Source: Chlorokybus atmophyticus (Eukaryota; Streptophyta; Chlorokybophyceae; Chlorokybales; Chlorokybaceae). From it: a stretch of DNA of 64,000 nucleotides. Under the pieces are notes generated by a model. The model had not been told where the DNA came from, did not search any database, and saw only the letters and a list, made by a program, of their open reading frames with translations. The DNA lies in contig RHPI01003041.1 in assembly GCA_009103225.1 (NCBI GenBank), forward strand, positions 285,243-349,242, in the 5' to 3' direction. Below, piece by piece: positions 12,039 through 21,206 of the stretch. Made by a program: the position numbers and the translations under genes. Position 1 is the stretch's first letter; each line of letters starts with the position of its first letter.

Positions 12039-13385
12039 GTTACCCTTAATACTGTCACTGGGAATGACGTCAAGCGTTGCAGCACTTGTCATGCTGATTG
12101 AGTGCATAAAGCACAGCACAGTGCATGTTGCCGTCGCTGCAAGTGACCAAAAAGTTGACGTTAATACTATTTGCCATTCGTGAGCCCAATGAGGAGAGTT
12201 CTCGCATGAACTAGAGGTGGACTGCGCACAGCCACGTCCCAATAGAGTTCAGTGTCCACAGTGTTGAGACTATGTGTCACGCTGTGATATTTGTGGTGAG
12301 GCCTTGCCTAGCACGATGCGCCGAGTTGAAGTCCCTGGCGCTTGTCATTCGTACCAACCGTTACAGGCAGTCCACTCTCACTCTATTGTGAAGTGACATC
12401 CTTGGCAGAAGTTTGTTAATGTGAAGCATTACATGCTGGGAGGTTGTAACAGCCTATCACGCAAGGGGTGAGGTTGTTGCCGTGCCAGCCGCACCATTAC
12501 ATGATTAGGTTGGGTGCAATCCTTGCATTGTGGTATGTAACACGCCTCTGCGCCTTTGGATTGCTGGCGTCTGTTGCGTGTTGGAACTAGAGCTAGCCTC
12601 TTATTTGGTTGGAGAGGGGGGAGCATCCTATATTGTTGAAGGCAGTAACCCCAACTTGGATGCAAAGCTCAGCTATTGGAGTCACCAACACATTTTTTAC
12701 CAATAGTTTTGCAACGTTGATGTTGCGCTGCAAATGACTGGATGTAGTAGGTTGTCCTGCTGGCTGTCCACACTTTAATAGCGTACGCTTGTAGGTACGA
12801 TAATGCTGACACTGCACAGGGCTAGGAAGCTATACATCCAGTTATTGTGTTGCTATGCGCCTAAAGACACTTCCATCTTGTCTCTATGCTTGTAGGATGC
12901 CCATTTGTATTCATTACCGCAAACCCTCAATTGGTAGCGAAAACTAGCAACCTGCAGTACCCTTCATGTGTTTGCTGCACATGGTGCAGCCTGCAAGGCT
13001 AGTGGCAAAGTATTAATTACGATTGTCGGACCAGCTTGTTACCACATGCAAGTAGAGGACGAGTACGAGGCCGGGTGTTGTGTAATGCTGATCACATCGA
13101 GAGTAATTGACATACGGTACTACCTTATTGGCAACAGTGGTTGAACATCTCGCATGTTTGGATTTGTGGTGTTCTGCGCATGTTAACATGTTGTATGGTG
13201 CAGCTTAGATCAATGCATGATACAAGCAATAGTAAAGCACATTACATGGGTAGACACCAACATAAGATGATACACATGTGTGCACGAGTCGTGCTCCAAT
13301 TTATGTACGTGCAGAGGGACAACACTTGGTGCATCATATAATGCTGAAGACAATGCAAATAACATAGCTTTTAATGGATTGCATC

Positions 13386-13387
<2 letters not shown>

Positions 13388-13452
<65 letters not shown>
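13388..13452. repeat. CT dinucleotide microsatellite
   Basis: About 32 uninterrupted CT units followed by CCCTCC. A similarly long GA array occurs at 33289-33403. Confidence 0.95.
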
Positions 13453-13456
<4 letters not shown>

Positions 13457-13725
13457 CTTGTATTAACATGCAGAGATGTACATAGCTGAAAAGCGTTGTT
13501 TATAAAATTCCCCTCATTCAATGGATTATAATCTCATGCGAAAACGTTTTGTACGTTGACACGCGAGATATGTTGCATTGCAACACCAATTGATACAAAG
13601 CGCGTGCACATGGTACTGGTGCATTTTGTGCTTGACTAATATGTGCCTTTAAGCATATACATAATACATTAATTCCCTTGTAGCGAATTGTGCCATGGTT
13701 GGCATATGCTTGCATTTATGCAAGC

Positions 13726-13729
13726 CATC
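13726..13729. repeat. Target-site duplication, lower copy (CATC)
   Basis: Lies immediately outside the TGTCGGG end of the element and matches CATC at 24843-24846. Four base pairs is short but is supported by TG/CA ends on both sides. Confidence 0.65.
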
Positions 13730-13972
13730 TGTCGGGTCGAGGGGAGTCGAGGGTCACTCTGTCTCGGACAGCTGCATGGACAGCCATACTGTGCTGGACA
13801 CGCTGCTGCGCCACCTGGGTGACGCGTAGCAAGAACAGAAAGATGACCTCCACCCTCATGGTGACAAGTGCTTCGTGCAGCTGAGGTGCTGCTGCTGGGT
13901 AGTACGGGCAGATGGAGTCGGTGTTTTCCCTAAGAACATGCTGTGCCGTAGCATACAGAGTCAACAAGCCAC
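13730..13972 (-). repeat. 243-bp LTR block, outer copy
   Basis: Differs from 14565-14807 at three sites. It forms the outer end of the element on the 3' side. The 5' LTR lacks this block except for its first 14 nt. Confidence 0.85.
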
Positions 13973-14562
13973 TACTATGGGTAGTGCTGTTTACACAGTT
14001 CTTTGCGTGAGTGGGAGAGAAATTACACTGTTACGTGAGGTGAATGAGCAAGCAACACGTGGATGCTATGCCCTGACTGATGCCAACAAGCACACCGCGA
14101 CCAAGTACACAAAGCTCACAGCAAGAACAAGCACAGTGCACAAGAACATGCACAGGCTCTCACACGGTGAGGGGATTCTTGGGAACCAGGACGGTGTGTT
14201 CGTAGTTCAAGTCGCTTCACAAGCTCTTAGCTTTCTCACTTACAGTGTCACCAGCTGATCCGGTGAACACTGTGCCTACTTATACAAGTCAACTCATGAC
14301 TGTCCAGAACATAAGCTAACGGTCATATCGAGGCTATTTCCACAGGAAATGCCCACTCAATATAGAACCGGACTTATAACTGAACTCACAACTGAACAGC
14401 TACGCGCGGTGCCTATGCAGGCTATGGTCACGAGCTACTCTAGGGACATGACCTAGCTACTGGTCAGAGGCGCGCGCGGGTTGCCATGCTGGTAAGCCGG
14501 GCGAGGGTCTCGCTGTAGGCATGCCCGATGACGACTGGCATGCTTGGGCGATAGGCATGACA
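13959..14562 (-). repeat. 3' copy of the 604-bp long terminal repeat
   Basis: Nearly identical to 24239-24842, with substitutions near 14033, 14342, 14369 and 14374. On the minus strand it begins TGTCATGCC and ends GGCTTGTTGACT, where it runs straight into the 243-bp block at 13730-13972. Using TG...CA ends, the 3' LTR would be 13730-14562 (833 bp). Confidence 0.85.
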
Positions 14563-14564
14563 GC

Positions 14565-14807
14565 TGTCGGGTCGAGGGGAGTCGAGGGTCACGCTGTCTC
14601 GGACAGCTGCATGGACAGCCATACTGTGCTGGACATGCTGCTGCGCCACCTGGGTGACGCGTAGCAAGAACAGAAAGATGACCTCCACCCTCATGGTGAC
14701 AAGTGCTTCGTGCAGCTGGGGTGCTGCTGCTGGGTAGTACGGGCAGATGGAGTCGGTGTTTTCCCTAAGAACATGCTGTGCCGTAGCATACAGAGTCAAC
14801 AAGCCAC
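14565..14807 (-). repeat. 243-bp LTR block, inner copy next to the polypurine tract
   Basis: Separated from the 604-bp LTR by GC only, giving the palindromic junction GACAGCTGTC, which resembles an LTR-LTR circle junction. Its inner edge abuts the G-rich tract after the integrase gene. Confidence 0.85.
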
Positions 14808-14829
14808 CCCCCCTGGGCTCTGGGGAAGG
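14808..14829 (-). promoter_or_regulatory. Candidate polypurine tract
   Basis: On the minus strand the sequence reads CCCCAGAGCCCAGGGGGG just before the LTR-derived block and about 22 nt after the integrase stop. That is the expected place for the plus-strand primer of an LTR element. It is G-rich but contains pyrimidines, so the call is moderate. Confidence 0.5.
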
Positions 14830-14851
14830 TTCGAGCTCCAGAGCTCAGTTA

Positions 14852-16276
14852 CTAGCGCAAGTGAGGAGGGCCGTTGGTACGGCAGTCGTCGCACCAATAT
14901 TCTTCCATAGGTATCGTGTCCAAAGGTGGCTCCAGGCAGTAGTTATGCAGGCCTTTGTTGCAGCCATCACAGAGCATCATGAGTGCGTCGTCGCCGGCGC
15001 TGCCGCAGTGTTCACAGCGTGTGCTGCGCGCAAGACGAGGGTGCTGGATACGCCCGAAGCCGGCTACGTAAGGGAGGTGACATGGCGCACAGTTCACCAT
15101 GTTGTCCTTCAACCTTTCTCCGTTTTGACCAAGGAGGTCCAGCACCACTGTGGGGTACACTTTGAGTACCTTGTAGACGGTGCGGCCTACGGAGGTGTCA
15201 AGCGTGTCTTTAGTGGCTGCCATGCGATAGGCAAAGTCTCCCGCTTGGAACCGCTGTTGGCGCTCCTTGTAAAAGCCGCTGCGTACGCGCTTGTAGCGCA
15301 GCGTGTCGCGATGCTGCGCGATGCGCAAATTGTTGAAGGCCATGGGGACGGTGCGCTCGAAAAGTGCGGCGCGCGTGGTGATGTCGTGGTGCATCCAGTC
15401 AGGGTCGTCGAGGTTGTTCACGACGCGATCCACCTCCTGTTGTGCACGGAAGGGGAGCAATGGTGGTCGCCCAAACAGCAGGTAGTACGGGCTGTACTCC
15501 CGCAGAGCCGCCTGTTTTGACAACCGATATCCAAGGGCCACCCATGGGAGGTGTTCATCCCAAGTATCCTTCTTGTACTCCAACACGTATTTGCGGAGTG
15601 CCTTCTTGATGGTCTGTACCGTCCGCTCGGCGAGGCCGTCGGCTTGAGGGTGATCACGCGAGGTACGGCGGTGGTCGATGTAACATTTGTCCAAGAGGGT
15701 GTCGAATTCCCCTCTGAACTCAGTACCTTGGTCGGTGATGACTTCGGCGCAGCTGCCAAAGCGGCTGAGAACGTGAGAGAGGAAGGCTTGAGACACCCCC
15801 TTGCTGCTCTTGTCGGGTAATGGCACCAGCTCCACCCATTTGGAGAAGTGCTCAATCATGACCAGGATGTAACGGTTGCCACGTGCTGAGGGTGCCAAGT
15901 CCCCCAAGATGTCGAGTCCCCATCGGTAAAAGAGACCGGAGATGGGGAGTGGGTGCAAGGTGGCGCTACGCGTGTTGAGGCTGGCACGCACCATGTCACA
16001 CTGCTGGCAGTGGCTGACGAACCTTTGCACCTGTTTTGTTAATCCATACCACCAATATTGTGCTCTCACTAGACTGACTGTGCGCTTGACACCAAAGTGT
16101 CCAAGCTCAGTGTGGAGGGAAGTGATGATGTCCTCGCGCGTGACTGGTGTCGGCACTTCCTTGTCTTCGTCGTGGAAGCGGCGATACAGCTTGTCACCTG
16201 CCCATCGATAGTGACGGGTGCGTTGGTTGACCCGGTCCTTCTCTCGAGCGCTCATGCCAGAGGGGAGATGGCCACG
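14852..16276 (-). CDS. Integrase with C-terminal PHD finger
   Basis: Same frame as RT, after a TAA; the ATG at 16255 gives 467 residues. The HHCC zinc domain has H48 and H53 with CQQC at 83-86. The catalytic core shows D115 (GLDILGD), D175 (ITDQGTEF) and E210 (GLAERTVQ), the DDE triad. After a C-terminal domain come C-x2-C at 414-417, CDGC near 429-432, H-x2-C, and a final C-x2-C at 455-458: a C4HC3 PHD finger with the usual EPPLDTIP loop. PHD fingers read histone H3 tails, so this one may steer integration as chromodomains do in chromoviruses. No chromodomain is visible. The frame ends about 22 nt before the polypurine tract. Confidence 0.9.
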   Translation of the reverse strand, partial: RGHLPSGMSAREKDRVNQRTRHYRWAGDKLYRRFHDEDKEVPTPVTREDIITSLHTELGHFGVKRTVSLVRAQYWWYGLTKQVQRFVSHCQQCDMVRASLNTRSATLHPLPISGLFYRWGLDILGDLAPSARGNRYILVMIEHFSKWVELVPLPDKSSKGVSQAFLSHVLSRFGSCAEVITDQGTEFRGEFDTLLDKCYIDHRRTSRDHPQADGLAERTVQTIKKALRKYVLEYKKDTWDEHLPWVALGYRLSKQAALREYSPYYLLFGRPPLLPFRAQQEVDRVVNNLDDPDWMHHDITTRAALFERTVPMAFNNLRIAQHRDTLRYKRVRSGFYKERQQRFQAGDFAYRMAATKDTLDTSVGRTVYKVLKVYPTVVLDLLGQNGERLKDNMVNCAPCHLPYVAGFGRIQHPRLARSTRCEHCGSAGDDALMMLCDGCNKGLHNYCLEPPLDTIPMEEYWCDDCRTNGPPHLR

Positions 16277-18748
16277 TTAAAGAAAGGAGAGTGATGGCTT
16301 GTCGTGCCATATGTCCTGCCTGGTGTCAGTGGACGCCAGCTCTGTGTCATCGACGTCAATGTCGGCTGCGTGGGCGTCTCCCAAGGGTGTGATTGCCGCA
16401 GGGTCGGTAGACTCAAGGGCAGGAATCTCCTCTACCACTGCTGAGGTTGTGGTGTTGGTCTTGCGCCCTGAGCGCAACGCGGCAGCAGCAAACATGGCTG
16501 CCATGGTGGGAGCTATTGCTGCAGGGATGAGCTCATGCCGCGCTCCAGTTGCGTCGTTGGTGCTGAGGTGAGGGTTGCGACTGAGGCCATCGGCGTCTTG
16601 GTTGGTGAGGCCAGCGCGGTGGTCAATCTCGAAGTCGTATTCCTGCAACAGCAGGGCCCATCGAGCAAGTTTCCCTGTCAGATGTTGGTTGGTCATCAGC
16701 CACTTGAGGGGCTGATGACCAACCAACATTTGATGATCGGTGATCAGTTGGAACTGTCGACCAAAGAGGAAAGGTCGGAAGAAGGAGATGGCCCACACTG
16801 CAGCGAGGCACTCCCCTTCGTAGCTGCTGTAGTTGGCCTCGGCGCTGTTGTTGCTTCGGCTGGCGTATGACACCACCCGCTCCTTCTTGTTCTCATCGTG
16901 CTGCACCAGCACCGCTCCCATCCCCAGCTTGCTCCAGTCGGTGTGAAGGATGAAAGGCTTGGCGTAGTCCGGACGTTGAAGGATGGGAGCGCTGGTGAGT
17001 CTGCTCTTCAGCTCCTCGAAGGCCTGCTGTTGCGGCTCCTTCCACGCGAACTCCACCTCCTTCTTCAGTAGCTCGTTGAGGGGCCTTGCGATCTTCGCGA
17101 AGTCCTTCACGAATCGGCGATAATAGTTGGCAAGTCCCAAGAAAGCGCGCAGGCGTGTGAGGTCTGTCGGGGCAGGGATAGCTGCCAGAGCCTCTACTTT
17201 TGCCTGCTGCACATACACACCATGGGGCACAATCATGTGCCCTAAGTACGGCACCTTGTGGGTGAAGAAGGTACACTTGTCGGGGTGTACGGTCATCCCC
17301 ACTCCCTTGAGTCGTTCCAGCACCGCTTCGATGTGCTGAAGATGCTCCTCGTTGCTGCGGCTGAAGATGAGGATGTCATCGATGTAGCACCGCGCGCAGT
17401 CCAACCCCTTCAAGGCTTTGTCCATGACGCGTTGAAACTTGGCGGGGGCATTCTTCAGCCCGAACGGCATTACCTTCCATTGGTACAACTGTCGGTTGCC
17501 CCAGAAGGAGGTCTTGTGCTTGTCCTCGTCCTTGATGGCGATCTGGTTGTACCCCTGACGCATGTCCAGGATGCTGAAGACTGTGCAGTCTCCCACATCA
17601 TCAAAAATACCCTCTGCTGTGGGCATGGGGTACCGGTCTTGCTTGGTCTTGTTGTTGAGGGGACGATAGTCGCCACACATGCGTCGCTCTGTCCAGTTGC
17701 CTGCTGAATCCTTCTTCAGGGGCATGACGGTTGCTGTTGCGAAGTCCGACGTGGACTCTTCGATAAGGCCTGCATCCAGCAGCGCCTTACATTTCTGTTC
17801 CACCAAGTCTTCTTCCAACTTGGAGAGCCTGTATTGTCGCCGGAACACCGGCTCAGTGTCCACTAGCTCGATGTCCATCTGGTACACCGAACATGTACCC
17901 AATTCCTTCACATTGAAGCTGAATTGGCTCCTCCATTTATTGAGGAGAGCCTCCAGCTTCTCTCGAGTGTCTTCCGTGGCCAACGGGCCAATGGCATGGT
18001 CCCAGGAGGTCGCATTGGCAACCACAGGAATGTCCTCCACTGTTACTGCCGCTTGCTCCTCCATGTGAACCACCTCGAGAGCTGTGTGAGCTGCCTTGGT
18101 GTTGACGCGATCAGCCCACCCCCCAGCCAAGTGTTCGAGATCCTCGAAGGACACGTGGCGGTCCTGCGACGCGAAGCTCAGCTCCAGCAGCCATACCATG
18201 CTGTTCTGGTCCATGGCGCGACCAAGCAGCTGGCATTGCTGATTGTTCGTCAGCGATGAACCTGTGATGCTGTTGGGGAAGAAGCCCATGGCGCGTTCAC
18301 GTTCGCGTGCGTTGGGTTCTTCCAACGTGTTGGTGGTTGCATCAAATACCATCCCGTCACCACCGTTCCGAAATGCGTAGGAGCCCGGGTAGGATACCAA
18401 TGTGGGGAGTGCGCGACGGGGCTGACCAGGCTGATTGCACTGGTAGAAGTGGTTGTGGTCATGATGCAGGACAGGTTGTGCTGTGCGGCCGGGGTCAAGG
18501 ATGTCGTCGACCAGCAGATTGCGCGGCCGAGCGCTGCGCGTGTATTCGGCGGTCATGAGCTCTTCCACGGTGGTCAAGTTTGTCCATTTGGCACGTACAC
18601 GATGTGCGCGCGAGCCATGTCGTGCCGCGTTCACCTTGAGTGGGTGCCCCAGAATGGAGCAAACTTGTCGGTAGCTGGAGGCCACGTGCGGACGCTTGTC
18701 GTCCTCTGAATGCACATTTTCGATGACGTACCCCAGGGGTCTGGAGAT
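16277..18748 (-). CDS. pol: C-terminal half of the DNA methyltransferase, reverse transcriptase and RNase H
   Basis: Continues the same frame after the TAG. It opens with motif VI (YVIENV just after 18730), then motif VIII (AARHGSRAHRVRAKWTNL) and motifs IX-X (ARERERAMGFFPNS and LLGRAMDQNSMVWLL), completing the C5 methyltransferase. A linker of about 100 residues leads to the RT, with RQYRLS, RMCGDYRPLN, SILDMRQGYNQI, MPFGLKNAP and catalytic YIDD at about residue 444 of the segment, then the FLGLANYYRRFVKDF connection. RNase H has HTDWSKLGMGAVL, the SSYEGECLA glutamate and ITDH. Six extra residues follow ITDHQ because of an 18-nt inverted insertion (see 16682-16729). The frame ends at TAA, then runs on into integrase. 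Confidence 0.95.
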   Translation of the reverse strand: MSRPLGYVIENVHSEDDKRPHVASSYRQVCSILGHPLKVNAARHGSRAHRVRAKWTNLTTVEELMTAEYTRSARPRNLLVDDILDPGRTAQPVLHHDHNHFYQCNQPGQPRRALPTLVSYPGSYAFRNGGDGMVFDATTNTLEEPNARERERAMGFFPNSITGSSLTNNQQCQLLGRAMDQNSMVWLLELSFASQDRHVSFEDLEHLAGGWADRVNTKAAHTALEVVHMEEQAAVTVEDIPVVANATSWDHAIGPLATEDTREKLEALLNKWRSQFSFNVKELGTCSVYQMDIELVDTEPVFRRQYRLSKLEEDLVEQKCKALLDAGLIEESTSDFATATVMPLKKDSAGNWTERRMCGDYRPLNNKTKQDRYPMPTAEGIFDDVGDCTVFSILDMRQGYNQIAIKDEDKHKTSFWGNRQLYQWKVMPFGLKNAPAKFQRVMDKALKGLDCARCYIDDILIFSRSNEEHLQHIEAVLERLKGVGMTVHPDKCTFFTHKVPYLGHMIVPHGVYVQQAKVEALAAIPAPTDLTRLRAFLGLANYYRRFVKDFAKIARPLNELLKKEVEFAWKEPQQQAFEELKSRLTSAPILQRPDYAKPFILHTDWSKLGMGAVLVQHDENKKERVVSYASRSNNSAEANYSSYEGECLAAVWAISFFRPFLFGRQFQLITDHQMLVGHQPLKWLMTNQHLTGKLARWALLLQEYDFEIDHRAGLTNQDADGLSRNPHLSTNDATGARHELIPAAIAPTMAAMFAAAALRSGRKTNTTTSAVVEEIPALESTDPAAITPLGDAHAADIDVDDTELASTDTRQDIWHDKPSLSFL
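16682..16729. repeat. Perfect 20-bp hairpin inside RNase H
   Basis: Arms 16682-16701 and 16710-16729 are exact reverse complements across an 8-nt loop. Compared with the usual TDH-x-x-L-x-W spacing of gypsy RNase H, 18 nt (16712-16729) appear to be an in-frame inverted copy of 16682-16699, adding residues MLVGHQ. Confidence 0.9.
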
Positions 18749-20014
18749 CTAGTGGTGTTGAAGGAGGTGGATGATCCTCATCAGCTCCCAGAACAACCTG
18801 GAGCGAGGGTTTTCGAGGCCTTGTCCCTTGCCTGCCTTGGAGTGCCCTTGGCATTCCCATCCAGCTATTAACAGGTCGACGTTGCCGAGGGACAGTAGGT
18901 GATCTTCAGTGATCAGCCGGACGTCCTGTGGCAATGCTTTGAGGCTGCCTTGCAACGCCGAGAGGGGTAGTTGACGTGGATACCTGGTGTGCAGTTGGCG
19001 TAAGTGGTGCTTGAGGACCGTTTGCGCGTGTGGGTCTGGGTCGCAGTAATAGTATTTGGTAACCTTCACGCCCGTGTTGAGGACCGCAGCAAGACCACTG
19101 CCAATGCCTCCAAACAGCTCCAACACTGTGATGCCCTGTTGTCTGCGAAAGGTGTGGAATTCCACCACTCCGGTGGCCACCATATGGTGGTCCTGCACCT
19201 TGACGTGGCTTCGGTAGTTGGGGAAGCGCGTGGTGATTAGTGGGTGGCTGAGCAAGATGTGTGCGTCCACCTGTGCGCGCCAGCGCCGTTCAGCTGGGTC
19301 TTGTAATGCTACTTCCACGGTGGCATCCTCCTGCTCCTCGTTGTACGGGATGGGAGAGGGGTCGCCGGTTTGACACGGGGTTGTGGCACCAGCAGCGACT
19401 TGCGTCCGAGCACCGTCGTATATGGCCATTACAGCCTTCCGGGTGCGGGCGTGTCTGCGTGTGGCCATGGCAGCCATTTTGCGTTGGGCGCGCGTGCGCG
19501 AGACCAACTCGAGAGGCAGGAAACCCTGTACCTCTCCGTCATCCTCATCCCAATGTGGCCGAAACCACGCTCGTTCTGTCCAGTAGTCGAGGCCCATGCC
19601 CACAGGGAAGTTGAAGTCCTGCCCAAGCAGAAAGTCGAAGGAGCCGGCATTGGTGACCACGCATTGCTGGACGATCTCGGTCGTGTGGGTTGGGTCTAGC
19701 CCTGTCAACCGAATGCAAAAGGCCTCCCTGGTGACTCTCATTACCTTATCCCGGCTACCTGTGGCAGTGTCCAACACGTACGGGCAAGGCACCAAGTCGG
19801 AACTGGTTATGCTTAGGGACCGCGCGAGGAAGCGCCCGATGATGACAGGCTGTGCTCCGGTGTCCAACATTACCCGCTTGGGCGCCAGACCGTTGATGGT
19901 AACGTGCTTGCCTTGGTTGGCCACCATGGCAGCGTTGGCGTCGATACGCAACCTCTTCATACGAGGTGTCTGTTCCTCTGACTCAGTTGTCTCAGCTGGA
20001 GATGCTGAGCGCAT
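18749..20014 (-). CDS. Aspartic protease fused to the N-terminal half of a C5 DNA methyltransferase
   Basis: 421 codons from ATG 20014 to an in-frame TAG. The retropepsin has the DTGA catalytic motif at residues 51-54 and an LLGQDF motif near 129. After a linker, the C5-methyltransferase fold starts with motif I (LELFGGIGSG, 298-307), an acidic YYYCDPDP strand, and motif IV at 384-398 (AGWECQGHSKAGKG), where Cys388 is the predicted nucleophile. The usual Pro before that Cys is Glu here. NPRSRLFWELMRI follows, a segment typical of these enzymes. The TAG falls between motifs IV and VI, and the same frame continues directly with motif VI, so the two halves are one enzyme interrupted by a nonsense codon that one change from CAG (Gln) would create. 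The role would be to methylate cytosine in element or host DNA. Confidence 0.85.
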   Translation of the reverse strand: MRSASPAETTESEEQTPRMKRLRIDANAAMVANQGKHVTINGLAPKRVMLDTGAQPVIIGRFLARSLSITSSDLVPCPYVLDTATGSRDKVMRVTREAFCIRLTGLDPTHTTEIVQQCVVTNAGSFDFLLGQDFNFPVGMGLDYWTERAWFRPHWDEDDGEVQGFLPLELVSRTRAQRKMAAMATRRHARTRKAVMAIYDGARTQVAAGATTPCQTGDPSPIPYNEEQEDATVEVALQDPAERRWRAQVDAHILLSHPLITTRFPNYRSHVKVQDHHMVATGVVEFHTFRRQQGITVLELFGGIGSGLAAVLNTGVKVTKYYYCDPDPHAQTVLKHHLRQLHTRYPRQLPLSALQGSLKALPQDVRLITEDHLLSLGNVDLLIAGWECQGHSKAGKGQGLENPRSRLFWELMRIIHLLQHH

Positions 20015-21206
20015 GGCAGCCAGCGCTCCTTTGCCTGCTGGATCCGGAGAACCCCCTCCTTGCCCTCTCCCTCTGCCGAACCGACCTTGTCGAGGTGGTT
20101 GGTAGACACGGGGGGGGCCTCGGTGCTGGAGGTTCCGGCGCCGGTTGTGGTGGCGGCGCAGGTGGATGACGCCTCTGCGAAGCTGGAATCATGCCCGCAG
20201 GCGTACCCAGTGGCTGTGGAGGGAACCCCGGCGGACCCGGTGTTTGTGGGCCTGCCTCGCGTTCAGCTTGCTCCGCGGCGTACGTCCATCGCACAGCATG
20301 AGCCGCTTCTCTGACCAATGTCCCTTCCCACGTGGCCGTGGGCTCGGTGTCCGTGTCGGTCCAATGATGATATTGAGGCATGGGCTGCAGGTATACGGCG
20401 CGTAGTAGCTGTCGCCGCATGTCGTGAGTAATGGTGGGGACTCGTAGGATCCCTGCCATGTAGGCATCCCACCTTCCTGGTACCACTCCCACATCGAGCA
20501 CAATCATGGCGCGAGCACGTAGGGTGCGCTGGAGGTCAGTCTGCTGTGCGTGTAGCTCATGAGCAATGGCGATGCGCCGCCGTTGCCATGCGGCTTCCAC
20601 CCCTGGCAGCCGAAGCATTGCCTCTTGCACTCCCTCCAGCGTGTCCGGGGCTGTGGTGGCAGCCTCGTCGTATGCTTGTCGCAGCAAACGAACGAATGCC
20701 CCCAACCATGATGCTCGGTTGCCAAAGGCAAACAGGGGGACAGCCGGGTGATTGGCAACGAGCCATGTCACGAGACGAGCTCGAGCGGCGCTGCCCTCTT
20801 GCATCCCCATCATCTGTCTTAATGTGTTGCCCTCAGGCCTGTGCAACATGACTGCTTGCCGGATGAGTGCGGTACGGAGTTGTTGCTCCCCCACCATACC
20901 AGCTCCTCCTCGTTGTGTGGTGTCCCCTTGCGGGGTGAGGTACCCTCGCCCTGCATCGCGTTGATCCTCAGGCATGTCTTCGACCAAAGGAGGCAGCAGC
21001 GGGGCGATTACTCCCCTCAATTGTTGCGCCAACGCCCTCGCTTGGTCTGCAACAGTTGCGTGTCCCGACTGCTCGATGGCGATCGCCGTGGAGTGTGCTG
21101 TGGTCGGCGCCGTGGAGGCGCTGGCAACATGTGCTGGCGTTACGGTGGGTACGATAACGGCGTGTGCTGCTTCGTACGCTTGTCGGCGCGCGTCCACTTG
21201 GGCAGC
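19992..21206 (-). CDS. Middle ORF of the retrotransposon, unrecognised, in frame after the Gag stop
   Basis: About 404 codons following the Gag TAA in the same frame, with no ATG at its beginning. It is mostly helical and Arg/Ala-rich (for example QARALAQQLRG and RQAVMLHRPEGN), then shows a proline-rich tail full of PPP and PAP. It overlaps the protease-DNMT frame by 23 nt, and moving from one to the other needs a +1 (or -2) shift, or independent initiation at ATG 20014. Ty3 uses a +1 shift between Gag and Pol, so programmed frameshifting is plausible. I recognise no domain; it could be a Gag extension or a matrix-like segment. Confidence 0.6.
   Translation of the reverse strand, partial: AAQVDARRQAYEAAHAVIVPTVTPAHVASASTAPTTAHSTAIAIEQSGHATVADQARALAQQLRGVIAPLLPPLVEDMPEDQRDAGRGYLTPQGDTTQRGGAGMVGEQQLRTALIRQAVMLHRPEGNTLRQMMGMQEGSAARARLVTWLVANHPAVPLFAFGNRASWLGAFVRLLRQAYDEAATTAPDTLEGVQEAMLRLPGVEAAWQRRRIAIAHELHAQQTDLQRTLRARAMIVLDVGVVPGRWDAYMAGILRVPTITHDMRRQLLRAVYLQPMPQYHHWTDTDTEPTATWEGTLVREAAHAVRWTYAAEQAEREAGPQTPGPPGFPPQPLGTPAGMIPASQRRHPPAPPPQPAPEPPAPRPPPCLPTTSTRSVRQRERARRGFSGSSRQRSAGCHALSISS

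Larger units (their letters stand above)
11731..13725. other. Gene-poor region between ispG and the retrotransposon
   Basis: Holds the ispG 3' UTR, a perfect hairpin at 12001-12038 and a CT microsatellite at 13388-13452. Open frames are short and carry no recognisable motifs. It ends at the CATC target-site copy of the LTR element. Confidence 0.5.

Noticed and set aside
13716-14802. Repeated 80-110-codon frames in the LTR blocks
   Set aside because: They are identical because the DNA is a repeat, not because a protein is conserved.
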